NCBI RefSeq assembly: GCF_000687475.1
Contig: NC_057321.1
Location: 1,860,001 to 1,924,000 of the forward strand
Direction of reading: 5' to 3'
From: Ustilaginoidea virens
Lineage: Eukaryota; Ascomycota; Sordariomycetes; Hypocreales; Clavicipitaceae
DNA length: 64,000 nucleotides
The notes below the pieces were generated by a model. That model was not told the origin of the DNA. It did not search any database and saw only the letters and a list, made by a program, of their open reading frames with translations. Below, in pieces: positions 22,893 to 33,837 of the stretch (the stretch's first letter is position 1; the number at the start of each line of letters is the position of its first letter). Both the position numbers and the translations under genes were made by a program.

Positions 22893-23189
22893 TAGGATCT
22901 CTCGTTGCAATATCTCCAAGACCTCTTACAAGTTAGCGGCCACGATATGCTATTCAATTTACTGGTCGTAAAATTGATGTTTTTTTTTTTTTTTTTTCGG
23001 CAGCGACTCAGTAGCGTACATATTCGGACATTGCAGCGAACCTAAGCGCAACAGTGAACCTGAATCTCTCACATTCACGTGTTGTGTATGCACTCCTTAA
23101 ATGGCATTTGCTAGTGAACTGCTCTATCTTTGCATTGTTATAAATACAAGATACACAATAGTCGACCAAAAGTTGCCGAAAAAGTCTGG

Positions 23190-23945
23190 TTATTCGTCAT
23201 CGAGAATGCGACTCGCTATTCTCCCAACAAATGGCACTTCGTATCTGTAAATTGATCAGCTTTTGGGATATTGGTCGAGTATGGTCGATCTGCGTACCTG
23301 TCTAATACTTTCGCATCATTATACGCTCTCAACGTGAGCAAAGCAATAAGGACAATATCACAAAGAAAAACTAGCCAGCTAAGGAATAATGACCAAGAGA
23401 TTATCAGGTGGAAAACAAGCATGGCCGTGAACAGCACCGCTGATTGCCAAGCATGGAATCTAGTCCATTATCAGATCAATTTCTTCAACAAAAACAATCC
23501 TGTGCGCGATATCATTGGTAGCACCGTGGCGTTGAATTGTGACTTTTGCAGGGTAATCTCACCGAACATAGTCGCTATTTCTCTCGACGATGAGTAGAAT
23601 GATGGCACCGAGAGGCGGCAAAGCCAAATAAGCCAGGCAAGCTTCATAATCCAGCCGTAGACCTAGGCTTGTGTCAAACTCGCTGAGCTCGGCTGCTGGA
23701 TGCAAGCTCGGCGCGTCAGCCCCTCTACGGACACCACCAGGCCATCCAACTGTTGATCCGTCCAGACCTGCCCATGTACGCTGCGGCTGTGGGTGCTGGA
23801 GCGGTGGCGGGCTGCGAGCATTTGCCGGCGAAAATGGTCGGCTGATAACCGCATCGTATGATTGTCGAGGAGAAAATGTGTTGCAGTCGGGCGATGTCAC
23901 GCGAGAATGTTCGGGCGGCGAAGACTGGTACGGCGCGAAGTCCAT
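23190..23945 (-). CDS. Small multi-pass membrane protein, DUF4870/Tic20-like fold (199 aa)
   Basis: Exons: 23945-23563, 23459-23298 and 23244-23190; introns of 103 and 53 nt have GTGAGA/CTAG and GTACGC/ACAG borders. The joined protein has a Pro/Ser-rich cytosolic-type N-terminus (1-95), then LGLRLDYEACLAYLALPPLG, followed by three hydrophobic segments (LPPLGAIILLIV; VLFTAMLVFHLIISW; LFLSWLVFLCDIVLIALL) and a short tail RYEVPFVGRIASRILDDE. The pattern of a first helix, ERxxDYVRFHAWQS and two more helices is that of a conserved fungal membrane protein of unknown function. Neither flanking intron is divisible by three, so the splicing is needed. It is convergent with TRL1. Confidence 0.8.
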
Positions 23946-25077
23946 AGTCTGTTAATATAATGGCACCTTTAGTGGCGGCGTGGTTCATAGAATTAATACG
24001 AAGTTGTCCACCATTACTGTGCAATATTCATAATACTTATCTTTGCCTCGAATCGTAAAGTGGCGACGCAACTCAATCACCATAGGGAGTCAAACTGCTA
24101 AGATGCCTGGTGTGAGGGGGCACTTCCGTAGGTAGGTTGTTCTGCGCTTAAAATAGAGAGTACCACGGAAGCTCACCGGAACCTGGTGTCATAGCTTCTA
24201 CTACAGTATCTACATACTCTAGCTTGTTAAAGTGCACAGGGTAAAACGGAGTGTCAGCAGCCTAAGCCACGCTATATTTAGGGATCACGTAGGAAGGATT
24301 ATAGAACATGCAATAGCGCTAAGCGCGAAATAGAGCCACGTACCTTCGCACATATTCTTCTATTGACAGCTAGATACTAACGTTCTCTTCTTTTTGCCCC
24401 ATACATTTTTATTATTACGACGTTTGCCCGCACAATGGCCTTACAGCTTGCTTCACAGGCTATATCTATAATACATTATCATTATTACCAATAGAATACC
24501 AACAGCATTATCAACAGCACTATCAACAGCATTATTAAGTACGCCCCTTAGTAGCACATTGGCCGGCTACATCCCCTTAAATGGCTCAACACAACCCACT
24601 ATTTTACACAACAGGAGCAGTACCTCAAGTTCCGCGCATTCTCAGCCCTAGACCAAGTCCCTTATCTTCGCAAGTAAATCAAGAGGTAGACTCTAGTCAC
24701 CACAAAGGATAGGTATACTACAGGCCTCAATAGAAGCTCAACATTACTAAAAGTGGCATTAATCGCGATTTCCCTCCATATGTGCAAACTTTAGGTTACT
24801 ACAGAAGGGATACTTTCCGTTTCGGGATTAGAGCCACTGCATGTTCGACATTGAGTCCTTCCTTGCCTGTCTACGTGTACGCTCCAGTTGTCAGGTGGAC
24901 TGGGTGGCGCGCGAAGGTAGCACAGTTTTTCCCTCTTTAATAAGTGACAGGAGTACTGTACTAGACATTAGTTAGCTTAGGCCGACAATCTAGCGTAATT
25001 GATCATCACCATCCTATTGAAGTTACCAGAGGAAAGTAACGGCTATTTGTGTCATAAAAAAACCTGATTCCTTGAAA
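23946..25077. other. Intergenic region, no gene recognised
   Basis: It holds AT-rich sequence with short direct repeats of CAGCATTATCAA near 24,510-24,540. A 43-codon open frame from about 24,580 (MAQHNPLFYTTGAV) has no visible continuation. The last few hundred bases should hold the promoter of the Nudix gene. Confidence 0.45.
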
Positions 25078-26292
25078 ATGCCCGGTCAAGCCGATAGTGC
25101 TGCTGTATTCTTCAAAGGTGTCGCGAAACCACGGAATATGAAGTCATATCTCGATTTGATTCATGAAACGAATAAGTAAGACCTCGTTGTACATGTCATT
25201 TTCCCCGCCATACTCCTATTATTTTCATTCATTCTGCTTGCCTTTCTCTGCAAAGTGAAAGAAACAGTGCTGCCGAATATTTAGTACCGTATCTTCAGCT
25301 TTAACAATATCTAACCGAATTGCAGTTTCCCTCATTCGAATACCGCTGAAATAGAATCTGTAAAGTTGAGTTTACCAGAAGGCTTCTACATATTGGTTTG
25401 GAAAGACGAAGATGGAATTTACCCCATTGGCTATGTCCTTGACCGCGTGGTAGACAAGCTCAGGGAGGTACCTGAGCATGTGCGAGGTACGATGGAAATC
25501 AATCCAAGTGACAGAACACTGCAACTTTTTCGCTTTCCTACGGAGGGAGAGCGAACTGCAATGGCTGCAAGACTAGTAGCGTACTGGCGCGATCAACAAA
25601 CCTTCAAACTACTGAAGGGATGGAGAGACGAACTCTGGCCAGTATATGGCAGAAGAGGCGAACTTCTTTTTAGCATTGAACGGGCAGCCATGGGTTTAAT
25701 AGGAACGATGCGCTACGGCGCCCACATGACTGCGTATGTGGTCGAACCTTCTGCACCACATGGCCTTTTGATATGGGTGCCGAGGCGGGCAGCCGATAAA
25801 TCCACATTCCCTGGTATGCTTGATAACACGGTCGCAGGCGGTTTGATGACAGACGAAGAACCCTCGGAATGCATTATTCGTGAGGCGGATGAAGAAGCTA
25901 GTCTGGCCCAAGATGTGGTACGACGCAATGCTCGGGAAGTTGGGTCCATCACATACATATACATCACGGACGAAAAGAACGTCGGCGAAGCAGGTTTCAT
26001 TTACCCGGAGTGTCAATGGCTTTACGATATAGAGCTAACAGCCGGACTGGCACCAGCACCGAAGGACGGCGAAGTCGACGAGTTCTTGCTTTGCGACGTC
26101 AATCAAATCAATGAGTATCTAGCCCGTGGCGATTTTAAAAACAATTGCGCTCTCGTTATGATTGACTTCTTCATTCGCCATGGAATTATAACTAGAGAAA
26201 ATGAGCCTGAAATAAGCCTTATTCAACAAAGAATGCATCGCGAGCTACCTTTTCCAGGACCACACCAGGCAGGTTGGCGGCGAGAGAGGTGA
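25078..26292 (+). CDS. DUF4743/Nudix hydrolase, YJR142W-type (354 aa)
   Basis: Exons 25078-25175 and 25326-26292 (150-nt intron, GTAAGA/TGCAG) join SYLDLIHETNN|FPHSN, the start of the DUF4743 domain that precedes the Nudix fold in this family. The Nudix box runs from about residue 204 (GGLMTDEEPSEC...READEEAS). Its RExxEE metal-binding core is intact, while the last Gly of the classical box is Ser. Yeast YJR142W-like enzymes hydrolyse oxidised forms of thiamine diphosphate, keeping damaged cofactor out of metabolism; that function here is family-based inference. It ends convergently with RPB8 (185 bp between stops). Confidence 0.88.
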
Positions 26293-26477
26293 CTTCGGGG
26301 AGATTCTCTTCCAGTATAAAGAATGAAATATCTAAAGACGGAGCTGATGAGCTGTGAAGGTGGCAAGATATGGTTTTTCGAGATTTGTGTATGTGAAAAG
26401 TGTGGTTCTCACCTATCCACGTCCGTATCAAGGAGGTTCGGAGATCGAAGCTGAACGTAGCAAGGGTAGTCAAATTT

Positions 26478-27056
26478 TCACTTCTTTATTAAAAGATAAC
26501 AATTATCGACTCGCAATGGTGTGAGCTTCTTAATCGGACCTTGTAGAGACATAAGGAGACCCCCAAACGAGATGTATGCATTGCTGTAAACATACGAAAT
26601 AGTATTAGCATAAGAAAAAAATTTGCGTTCCTTCCTTAATGGACTGAAGGGCTCAGGTCCAAAGAGACAAAAAAGAAAGAAAAGATGAGAGATTAGTTCG
26701 GGTGCTTACATAGTATTTCCATCGTAAGTTTCTTCAAACTTATAAATCTTGCCGTAACAGACATAGTCGTATAGGTCGGCCAATGTTGCAGGTGCATCTG
26801 CACCTTTTCCAATATCTCTCCAACCCTTGTCATCCTCTTTACTTCCATCTGGTGATAATGTTGTTGACAATACAACGTGTAAGGGATCGGAAACCGCACA
26901 GGGGAATAGTTCAGTATTAATATCAAGAAGCATGATTGTTTGTGAATCAGCCGAAGTACAAGAGATACGAGCAACACGGTCGTACTTTGACTGATCGAAA
27001 TCAGTCACCGTAAAGCTTTCCTCAAAGAGTGTAGCATCACCACTATTATTAGCCAT
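26478..27056 (-). CDS. RPB8: RPABC3, subunit of RNA polymerases I, II and III (150 aa)
   Basis: Exons 27056-26710 and 26583-26478; the 126-nt intron has GTAAGC and TTTACAG borders. N-terminal part: ATLFEESFTV, DINTELFPC, DYVCYGKIYKFEE. C-terminal exon: YISFGGLLMSLQGPIKKLTP followed by LRVDNCYLLIKK, the expected end of the family. Length matches yeast Rpb8. The unspliced frame would stop a few codons into the intron. Divergent from ELP4 with 256 bp between starts. Confidence 0.95.
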
Positions 27057-27312
27057 ATCTTGCTAATAACTTATTAAAGTTGAGAGAGGATTGCACCACG
27101 GTCTAGGCTTGGGGAAAGGGACGATGAAAGTTTGGTTCACCCAAACAAACGGCTTGGCGCCAGGCGATGGCGCTTTATAAGCATATCCTTCAATTGAGGC
27201 ATACGCCCCATCACACACATCCGAGATAAGGTAACCAATTTTCCAGGGATTTTACCCTAATAAGCCGCTCTTTTATACGTTGCGACTCAGAAAGCAAATC
27301 ACAAAGGAAAAC
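27057..27312. promoter_or_regulatory. Divergent promoter of RPB8 and ELP4
   Basis: Only 256 bp separate the two start codons. GCGCTTTATAAGC (about 27,169-27,181) is a TATA-like site, and GGCGCCAGGCG lies just before it near 27,156-27,166. Expression of the pair may be linked; this is inference from spacing. Confidence 0.35.
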
Positions 27313-28484
27313 ATGTCCTTCCGCAAAAGAAATGCAGTCATTCGTGATACAGCAGGTCGGACCTCAAGAAACATCGACAAAAGCTTGTCTCCAGGATTGC
27401 GCCCATCTCCCTTGGATGGCCGACTAACAACATCCACAGGCACAGCATCTCTAGATCAACTTCTAACCGGCCATTGGGGAATGCCATTAGGTAGCTCCTT
27501 GCTGATTGAAGAGCCCGGAACCACCGATTTTGGAGGTGCTGTACTACGCTATTTCGCCGCGGAAGGACTGGTTCAAGGTCACGAAGTTCATGTCTTAGGA
27601 TTCGGTAATACTTGGCGACAAGAATTGCCCGGGCTATCGAATCAGGAACAAGCCAATTCGCAGGCTGAACATCTACCACCATCTAGAATGAAAATAGCTT
27701 GGAGATATGGGGCCTTGGGGAACCCGGAAACTAGACCAGGTAAAGAAAGTTCGATTCTTTTTGCGTAGATTTAGGCTCACAACCTTTAGCTGCTGAAATA
27801 ACCCCTCAGTTACCGGAAATACTTAGAAGTCCTGGCTCATTCTGTCACAATTTTGAAATGTCCAAGAGGCTAGAGTCCCGGGATATACGTGGCCGACTAG
27901 TTACATACCCTTTGCACGGTATCTCGAATCACGAGTCTGCATGTCATTTCTCGAGCTTTATCACGCAGCTCAGAGTTAAATTAAATGGTTCTCCCTCAAC
28001 AGTGTATCGAGTCATAGTGCCTAGTATTCTTTCGCCATCCCTTTACGCACCTGAAGCATGCAGACCACAGGAAGTCCTTCGGTTTTTACACGTTCTTCGA
28101 AGCATGCTGCGACAGTACTCTACTCGGCTCACTGCGATGGTGACATTGCCAACATCCCTCCACCCAAGAAATACTGGCATTTGCAAATGGATGGAACTCT
28201 TCTTTGATGGTGTGATTGAGCTTGTTCCTATACCTAAGCCAATGCAGCATGTCGGAAACTCGGATAGAGAAGACAAATCCCAGGGTTTAGTGCGCATTCA
28301 TGCGATGCCCGTCTTTCACGACAAAGGTGGTGGTGTAGAAGGCTGTTGGACCGGAATGGATATGGCTTTTCGACTGAGCCCTTCAAGCGGTTTGCAAATA
28401 TTTCCGTTTAGCCTACCCCCTATCGGCCTTCATGAGTCGACTTCATCAAAGGTCCCGTCGAATACGTTAAAACTTGAATTTTAA
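27313..28484 (+). CDS. ELP4: Elongator complex protein 4 (373 aa)
   Basis: Elp4 is a RecA-fold subunit of the Elp4-6 ring of Elongator, which acts in mcm5/ncm5 modification of tRNA wobble uridines. Proposed exons are 27313-27739 and 27790-28484 (50-nt intron, GTAAAG donor, CCTTTAG acceptor). An upstream acceptor at 27,774 is in the same phase but would make a 35-nt intron, so I prefer the later one. Features: SFRKRN start, GTASLDQLLTGHWGMPLGSS (the degenerate P-loop region), SLLIEEPGTTDFG, KIAWRYG, and the second half with SFCHNFEMSKRL, YRVIVPSILSPSLY, FLHVLRSMLR and FDGVIELVPIP. Start chosen at MSFRKRN; an ATG-less extension upstream lacks conservation features. Confidence 0.9.
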
Positions 28485-28916
28485 GAGCAGGTGTCAAAGA
28501 TGGGAATATTTGCCAGGCCTCACTTGACGCATACTTCGTCTAGTGTCAAAAGCCCTTTTAAGACCCCGCCATTTAGCCCCACATTGCAACTTCCAAGGCC
28601 TCGGATTCTGAAAAAGAGTTTTCCTCCCCATTTCACTCTTTGCTGCACTACCAACGAATTGATAATCGAACGTTTGCTACAAAGCTCTAAGGTACGTGGC
28701 TCCGATTCCTTGTTCTCTAGAATACCTTTGCTTTCATGATTACATCATTGAATATCTGTCAATCCACTGAAACCTGGTGATGACACATTCATTATTTACG
28801 AAGACGACTTATGAATTGCTGCACGTCTCATCGCTATTTCGGACTTGGGAAGCTATGCCACTCTATGTACTAACTCAACACTTTAACAAGGAAAAATAAA
28901 TAAATAAATAGGCTCT
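28485..28916. other. ELP4-SEN34 spacer with an 82-codon ORF
   Basis: An open frame at 28,491-28,739 (SPFKTPPFSPTLQLPRP, HFTLCCTTNELIIERLL) could be a small gene or an exon ending at GTACGT near 28,692. I could not find a following exon or recognise a family. The rest should be the SEN34 promoter; a TAAATAAATAAATA run lies just before its ATG. Confidence 0.3.
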
Positions 28917-29795
28917 ATGTCTACGGCACGTTGTAGCTCAGAGGAGGATCCTGATCTGATCAGAATTGCAAGAATAGCTGGACGATATCTTATTTTCGAT
29001 CCCGACGCAGCTGGTAGCCTTAGGCGACATGAAAATACCAACGGAACCTTGATTGGCTCGACACCTCAGCAGCCAACGCAAAACATATTTCTGGGATTGC
29101 CAGTGGAAGTGCGTCCTGAGGAAGCAATAGCCTTAGTTCAGGAGAATAGAGCTTATATTGTAGAAGATTTAGTCGCTCACGAAACCGCGCTAGCCTCAAA
29201 GGTAGAACATGTAAGGAAACATTACATGGAGTGTTTGCAAAGAAGCAAACAAGCCGCATGTTTAGCTTTATCCGAGAGGTCTTCGGCGAAAGCGGTCAAA
29301 GTTGCTGCGCGTCACAAGCAAAGCAAGCAACATAACTTGAACACAAGCCGGAACAGCAGAATTAACGATGACAACCACGCTTTGACCGTACTTCAACGTG
29401 ACCACGCAGCTAACAATGCGGGACTGCTGGCTGTAACTCCAGTGTCCAGCATACCCCTACTCGATCTTAAGGCTGGAATTACAACAACATTGGATAGTTC
29501 TCTTAAGTACACATTGTGTAAATTCCTAAAACAAAGGGGGTATTTTATGACGCCCGGTTTGCGATTTGGTTCTCGATACAGCATATATCCAGGTGATCCC
29601 CTTCGTTTTCACGCACACTTCATGGCGAATGAATACGAATGGGATGAGGAAATACCTATCCTTGACATAGTTGGGGGAGGGAGGCTAGCAACAGCAGTGA
29701 AGAAGGCTTTCTTGATAGGGGCACTACAGGCATTATATGAAAGTGAGGGCACATACCCAATTCAGGCATATAGTATTGAATGGGCTGCCATGTAA
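28917..29795 (+). CDS. SEN34: tRNA-splicing endonuclease subunit Sen34 (292 aa)
   Basis: Sen34 is the catalytic subunit that cuts the 3' splice site of intron-containing pre-tRNAs. Single exon. N-terminal domain: RIARIAGRYLIFDPD, GTLIGSTPQQPTQNIFLGLP, VEVRPEEAIALVQENRAYIV. C-terminal nuclease domain: KYTLCKFLKQRGYFMTPG, then FGSRYSIYPGDPLRFHAHF and AVKKAFLIG. The catalytic triad is visible: Tyr221 or Tyr224, the His of FHAHF (H232/H234) and Lys262/263. Length is normal for the family. It converges with the RING gene (142 bp apart). Confidence 0.94.
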   Translation: MSTARCSSEEDPDLIRIARIAGRYLIFDPDAAGSLRRHENTNGTLIGSTPQQPTQNIFLGLPVEVRPEEAIALVQENRAYIVEDLVAHETALASKVEHVRKHYMECLQRSKQAACLALSERSSAKAVKVAARHKQSKQHNLNTSRNSRINDDNHALTVLQRDHAANNAGLLAVTPVSSIPLLDLKAGITTTLDSSLKYTLCKFLKQRGYFMTPGLRFGSRYSIYPGDPLRFHAHFMANEYEWDEEIPILDIVGGGRLATAVKKAFLIGALQALYESEGTYPIQAYSIEWAAM

Positions 29796-29937
29796 CTAAC
29801 TAAAGTCACCAAAGAGAGCTTTGGCTGATATGCACTCATTGGAGCCAAGACCACTCATATGAGGAGGTCATGTCAAGTTAATACGACATGTTGGGTGTGC
29901 ATCAGACCATGAATATGATGAATTGAGTAGGCACCTA

Positions 29938-32760
29938 TCAGGGTGTGTAGATGCGGCTGAAACTCAATACATCCCTGCGGCAACATACGCATTTATCAAA
30001 TTTATTCCTGGCTAGCGAAACCCGGCAATCGTCGCATAGACTTAAGCAACGGCATGGCCAGACAATGATGGTGCGATTCGAACTGTGGCAAACGACACAT
30101 GGTAAGAATTGGCCGGCTCCGTTATGTAAACCCCCTCCCGAACTGTCCATACGGCGACGTGTCAGAATAAGTTCTTCTAACATTGATTCCTCATCGATGG
30201 AACCGAGTCTAGTGCTGCGATTAGTTGCACCACCATCGTAATCGCCGAGAGACTCTGGTGGTAGCAGAACACGACTTCGACGAATCTGCTCCTGGCGGCG
30301 GAAGATTGACCTCGTCACAATGATATTACTTTGTAAGTGCCGGGACAAAGAGATTGCTTCTCCTCGCTCCTCGCTTGTCGAAGGGTTTAGAAGCCTAGCC
30401 AGGCTACTTGCATCCAGAACTGTGTCGCGGGACGGGCTAGTTTCACGAGTCCTGCTTATCTCCGTATTCAACTTTTGCTGGCCCTTGTCTTGTGAAAGCC
30501 AGCTCTTTCCCGTGGCTCCGTCATCGCTGGCCGTGGACGAAGCTGATATAACACTTGTGGCGTCCCAATCATCGTTCACATCCTCTGGGACATAGTCACC
30601 ACTTGCGTCAGCCGAACCCCACCAGCCTCCCGACGCCCAGTACTTATATAATTCTTTATCAAGAACGTCTTCATCCTGGCTGCTGTTCAGCCTTCTGAAT
30701 TCGGTCTCGACATCTACTGCTTCCATCTGCGGGGTCATACTTTCACTCAGTAATGATGATGTCTCCCCAGGCAAAAAGACACCTTTCCCGCTAGAGAGTT
30801 CATCATTGTCCGTGATCTTCTGGCGGCGTACCAACCACAGTAGCCATGCTGGTCTGGTTCTTATGTGAGCCCTGGCAAGCACCCAAAGAACTCCTGACGA
30901 AGCAGTTCGAGCGATCAATCCAGTAATGCTTAGCAGAAACTCTACTGCCATCAACCATCCCGAGCCTCTTTCTGATGCGCCCGTGCCAGTTCGACCTTTG
31001 GAGATCATTTGGGCCGCACGTTCTCGACTATATCCATTGGTTGATAATGCAGCTCCTTCCTTGATGGGAAGTAGTCCTATCGTTCCAGTTTGGTCATACA
31101 GGCAATTGATAAGGCGGAACCTGACTGCCTGTCTATTTAGCTGGTCTACTTCGCGTAGGCGTGCCTCTTCTAACCATGTGCGTTGTTGAAGATTGACGCT
31201 GCGCTCTTCATTGAGATAAACAGCTTCGCTTGCCATTGTTACCGCAGCAAATCCTGCTCGAAGGAGTGCGGTGTAGAAGTCCATATCTCTGGTTACCGGA
31301 ACTTCAGCGACTGTTATATTTGCCTGCATGTTACTGTGCGCGTACGCTAATCTTTGACGCACAGTCATCGACGTCAAATTTGAGTTGGACGGTGGAGCTA
31401 TGGCTGTTAATACGAGCGCCAATCCGTAAATCAAAAGGCATATGAGAATACCGGCGAGGACTAGGACGTGTGGTACATATCCAATGATGCAAACGGTTGG
31501 GAATCGTAGCAAGCTTTGTGAGGAATTATTTCCCGTTTCGAAATCGAATGCGCTCCAAGTGAGGGTACCCATAAAAAATACACCCCAGAACCCAGTATTC
31601 ACCAACCTGTACCGGGACTGGGCATCAAATATTCCTAAACAGTGACTAGATAAATGAGTCATGGTGGTGAGAAACGCAACGAACAACACTTCAGGGGAAG
31701 TGTTGAGTTTGCCGAGGAGCATAGATCTTGTGATCGAATGAGCTGCCATATTCGTTGGACTTGAATCGGAGGTTAGTTGTTGAGTGGAGAATCTTCCCCA
31801 TCTAAGATGGTTATTAACAACAGCATCTGCCTCTGCAAATGCTAGCGACTGTTCAAACAATGTCATTCCAGTTTCTGCCGATAACGGCCGGCCCTGGACA
31901 GCACATAATAGTGTCTCTACAAAGTGACTGAGACACAGAACCCAAAACAGCGGCCACAACATGGCTAACGATCCACGAAGTTGCTGATTGGTTGCAGCGG
32001 TGCTTGGTATCATGCCGACTGCTTCGCATGATTGGCTATCCCCCGCCCCGAGCAACAATATCGAGCTGAGTCTGTTCAGAAACGCGTAGGGTTGTGCAGA
32101 AGCCATATCGGAAGCTTTTGTTGTATTCTTCCATCCAAGGTGGCTGAAGTTTGGCGATGTTTGGCACTGGATGAACTGCAGGAGGGCAACCGCTTGCAGA
32201 GCGAGAAGCACTGAGGGCAAAAGGCGTACGAGAAGCCTTGTGTGCCAGGGGATTCGTAGTCGCCGCCTTGTGGCTGCAAGTATGTGGGTACGGTTAAGAA
32301 TAATGGCCATGACTATGCAGGATACAGCCCATTTGCTGGTTACATAACTGAACACGCTCCCCAAGCCTCGGGCGCTGTCAATAGAGAGCCGTGCTATCTG
32401 GGCAGCACGATCTGTCTCTCCATTCCCCCCACCTACGGTCGAAGCAGTAGGGACAGCGTTGTCGACTTTCAGAATGTCAAAAATACTCGCGTCGGAAACC
32501 GCTTGTGCGAGAGTTTCGCCTCGGTCTGGTGCCAATTGCCTAGGCGCAGTCAACGGGTCCGAGTGTGACATGAAGGATCCTAATTTTGCGACAAAGCGAG
32601 GTCCAGCCCAGAATATATCCTCAAGAATTGTAGCATGGCGTGAAATATTATATGCCCAGGTAGTTATATTGTGCCATCTCGACGTCGCTGCTATTTGAGA
32701 GTTGCCATATTGTTGAGTTGTATGATACAGCTGTTCAGGTAGCTGCTGCTGCCTGTCCAT
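29938..32760 (-). CDS. Multi-pass membrane RING E3 ligase, Asi1/Asi3-like (940 aa)
   Basis: One long exon. Several hydrophobic segments lie in residues about 140-450 (e.g. LLPSVLLALQAVALLQFI, LAMLWPLFWVLCLSHFVETL, VLVLAGILICLLIYGLALVL) and another near 610-640. A long acidic, Ser-rich region follows. The C-terminal RING begins CVVCHSSNRTIIVWPCRCL and continues LCDDCRVSL, KCVCCRRDV and FSRIYTP, with all Cys pairs kept. This C-terminal RING resembles the yeast inner-nuclear-membrane Asi1/Asi3 ubiquitin ligases, which degrade misplaced membrane proteins. Location and substrates here are inference; orthology is not proven. Confidence 0.8.
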   Translation of the reverse strand: MDRQQQLPEQLYHTTQQYGNSQIAATSRWHNITTWAYNISRHATILEDIFWAGPRFVAKLGSFMSHSDPLTAPRQLAPDRGETLAQAVSDASIFDILKVDNAVPTASTVGGGNGETDRAAQIARLSIDSARGLGSVFSYVTSKWAVSCIVMAIILNRTHILAATRRRLRIPWHTRLLVRLLPSVLLALQAVALLQFIQCQTSPNFSHLGWKNTTKASDMASAQPYAFLNRLSSILLLGAGDSQSCEAVGMIPSTAATNQQLRGSLAMLWPLFWVLCLSHFVETLLCAVQGRPLSAETGMTLFEQSLAFAEADAVVNNHLRWGRFSTQQLTSDSSPTNMAAHSITRSMLLGKLNTSPEVLFVAFLTTMTHLSSHCLGIFDAQSRYRLVNTGFWGVFFMGTLTWSAFDFETGNNSSQSLLRFPTVCIIGYVPHVLVLAGILICLLIYGLALVLTAIAPPSNSNLTSMTVRQRLAYAHSNMQANITVAEVPVTRDMDFYTALLRAGFAAVTMASEAVYLNEERSVNLQQRTWLEEARLREVDQLNRQAVRFRLINCLYDQTGTIGLLPIKEGAALSTNGYSRERAAQMISKGRTGTGASERGSGWLMAVEFLLSITGLIARTASSGVLWVLARAHIRTRPAWLLWLVRRQKITDNDELSSGKGVFLPGETSSLLSESMTPQMEAVDVETEFRRLNSSQDEDVLDKELYKYWASGGWWGSADASGDYVPEDVNDDWDATSVISASSTASDDGATGKSWLSQDKGQQKLNTEISRTRETSPSRDTVLDASSLARLLNPSTSEERGEAISLSRHLQSNIIVTRSIFRRQEQIRRSRVLLPPESLGDYDGGATNRSTRLGSIDEESMLEELILTRRRMDSSGGGLHNGAGQFLPCVVCHSSNRTIIVWPCRCLSLCDDCRVSLARNKFDKCVCCRRDVLSFSRIYTP

Positions 32761-33837
32761 AGTCGAATATGACGAAAGAGCTTCACGGCAAATGGTTGCT
32801 GATTATATACCATTTGTTTGTCGGTTGGGATGAGTTATGTGCCTTGAATGGCTAGATATGAAGTCAGAATAAGGACGCGGCAAGAACAGGTTGTACGTTA
32901 TCCCATCAGCTCGCTAGACTTGTGGCGTATGGCTGCTGCCTCTTGATTGGCTGGGGATATCATTACCTGCTGTGATGGCCCTGAAACAGCGTAGAGTTAG
33001 TGTCAATGCACAGTATAACAAACAATCGTTTACGGAGTATTAGGAATTGAATATGATGAAGTCGGGAGTGGGGTAGATGTCAGTAGGGATCTCAGGTCTA
33101 CTATATTCCGGAGGCCACTCACCAAGTCAAATATTATACTCCGTATGTTTCTTTTAGTCTGCAGGCTTCTGCTTTTCAAAACCTAATCTAGCCGAGAAAT
33201 TATGTACAACATAAAACGCGAGGCAGATGATATCATGTGCGCAGCAGCAACTAATCCCGACTGGAAAATGCTCTCCGCCACACCTAATCATATATCAAAT
33301 TTTCGCAGTCCCTGGCTCTTTAGCTTGTAGAAGGCACTACACTTTTCGTGACATTCAAAGTCTTATATTATAACCCGCGCGCTGCTAGGTAAGGTATGGA
33401 TCATGTTAGTCAAGACGTGTATTTAAGACATTGTCGCGGAGGTTTGAGCTTTGTAGTAGCGGGATAACTCCAGATTCAGCAGAAATGCGCAGCATGTAGC
33501 CAGATAAGTCTGGATTCTATATATAATAGGGGTGGTACTTTTTAGAAAAAAAACCACAGTAACAAGTATGCTAAAAACGAATAGGCTAGGGCTTACATCG
33601 TCTGCGCTAAATGACTTCTTGAACATCATGTACAGTATCGCGCGTGAATGCATCATGATCATCAGCTGTAGGCGTAGTTGTGGCTGCGAGTTTACATATC
33701 CGCTGTCCGTAGTAGACACACCCTAAAAAACATCGGCACAGACAAATATTAGACAAAAAAAAATATATGCAGGTATATATATATATATGTATTTGTTTGT
33801 AATAGTGGTCACTGCTGCCTATGTTCGCGATACTCCG
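32761..33837. other. Intergenic region, no supported gene
   Basis: TACGGAGTA words lie at 33,031 and (reverse) 33,137. A (TA)n/(TATG) microsatellite occurs at about 33,768-33,792. A 98-codon minus-strand ORF at 33,423-33,719 has two hydrophobic stretches but no family signature. Confidence 0.45.

Noticed and set aside
26478..27056. RPB8 seemed truncated after KFEETYDGNTM.
   Set aside because: The missing SFGGLLM...YLLIKK end is found in a second exon 126 nt further on.
33423..33719. 98-codon minus-strand ORF with two hydrophobic stretches.
   Set aside because: It is in AT-rich spacer with no family motif, neighbouring exon or clear upstream signal; a chance ORF is more likely.
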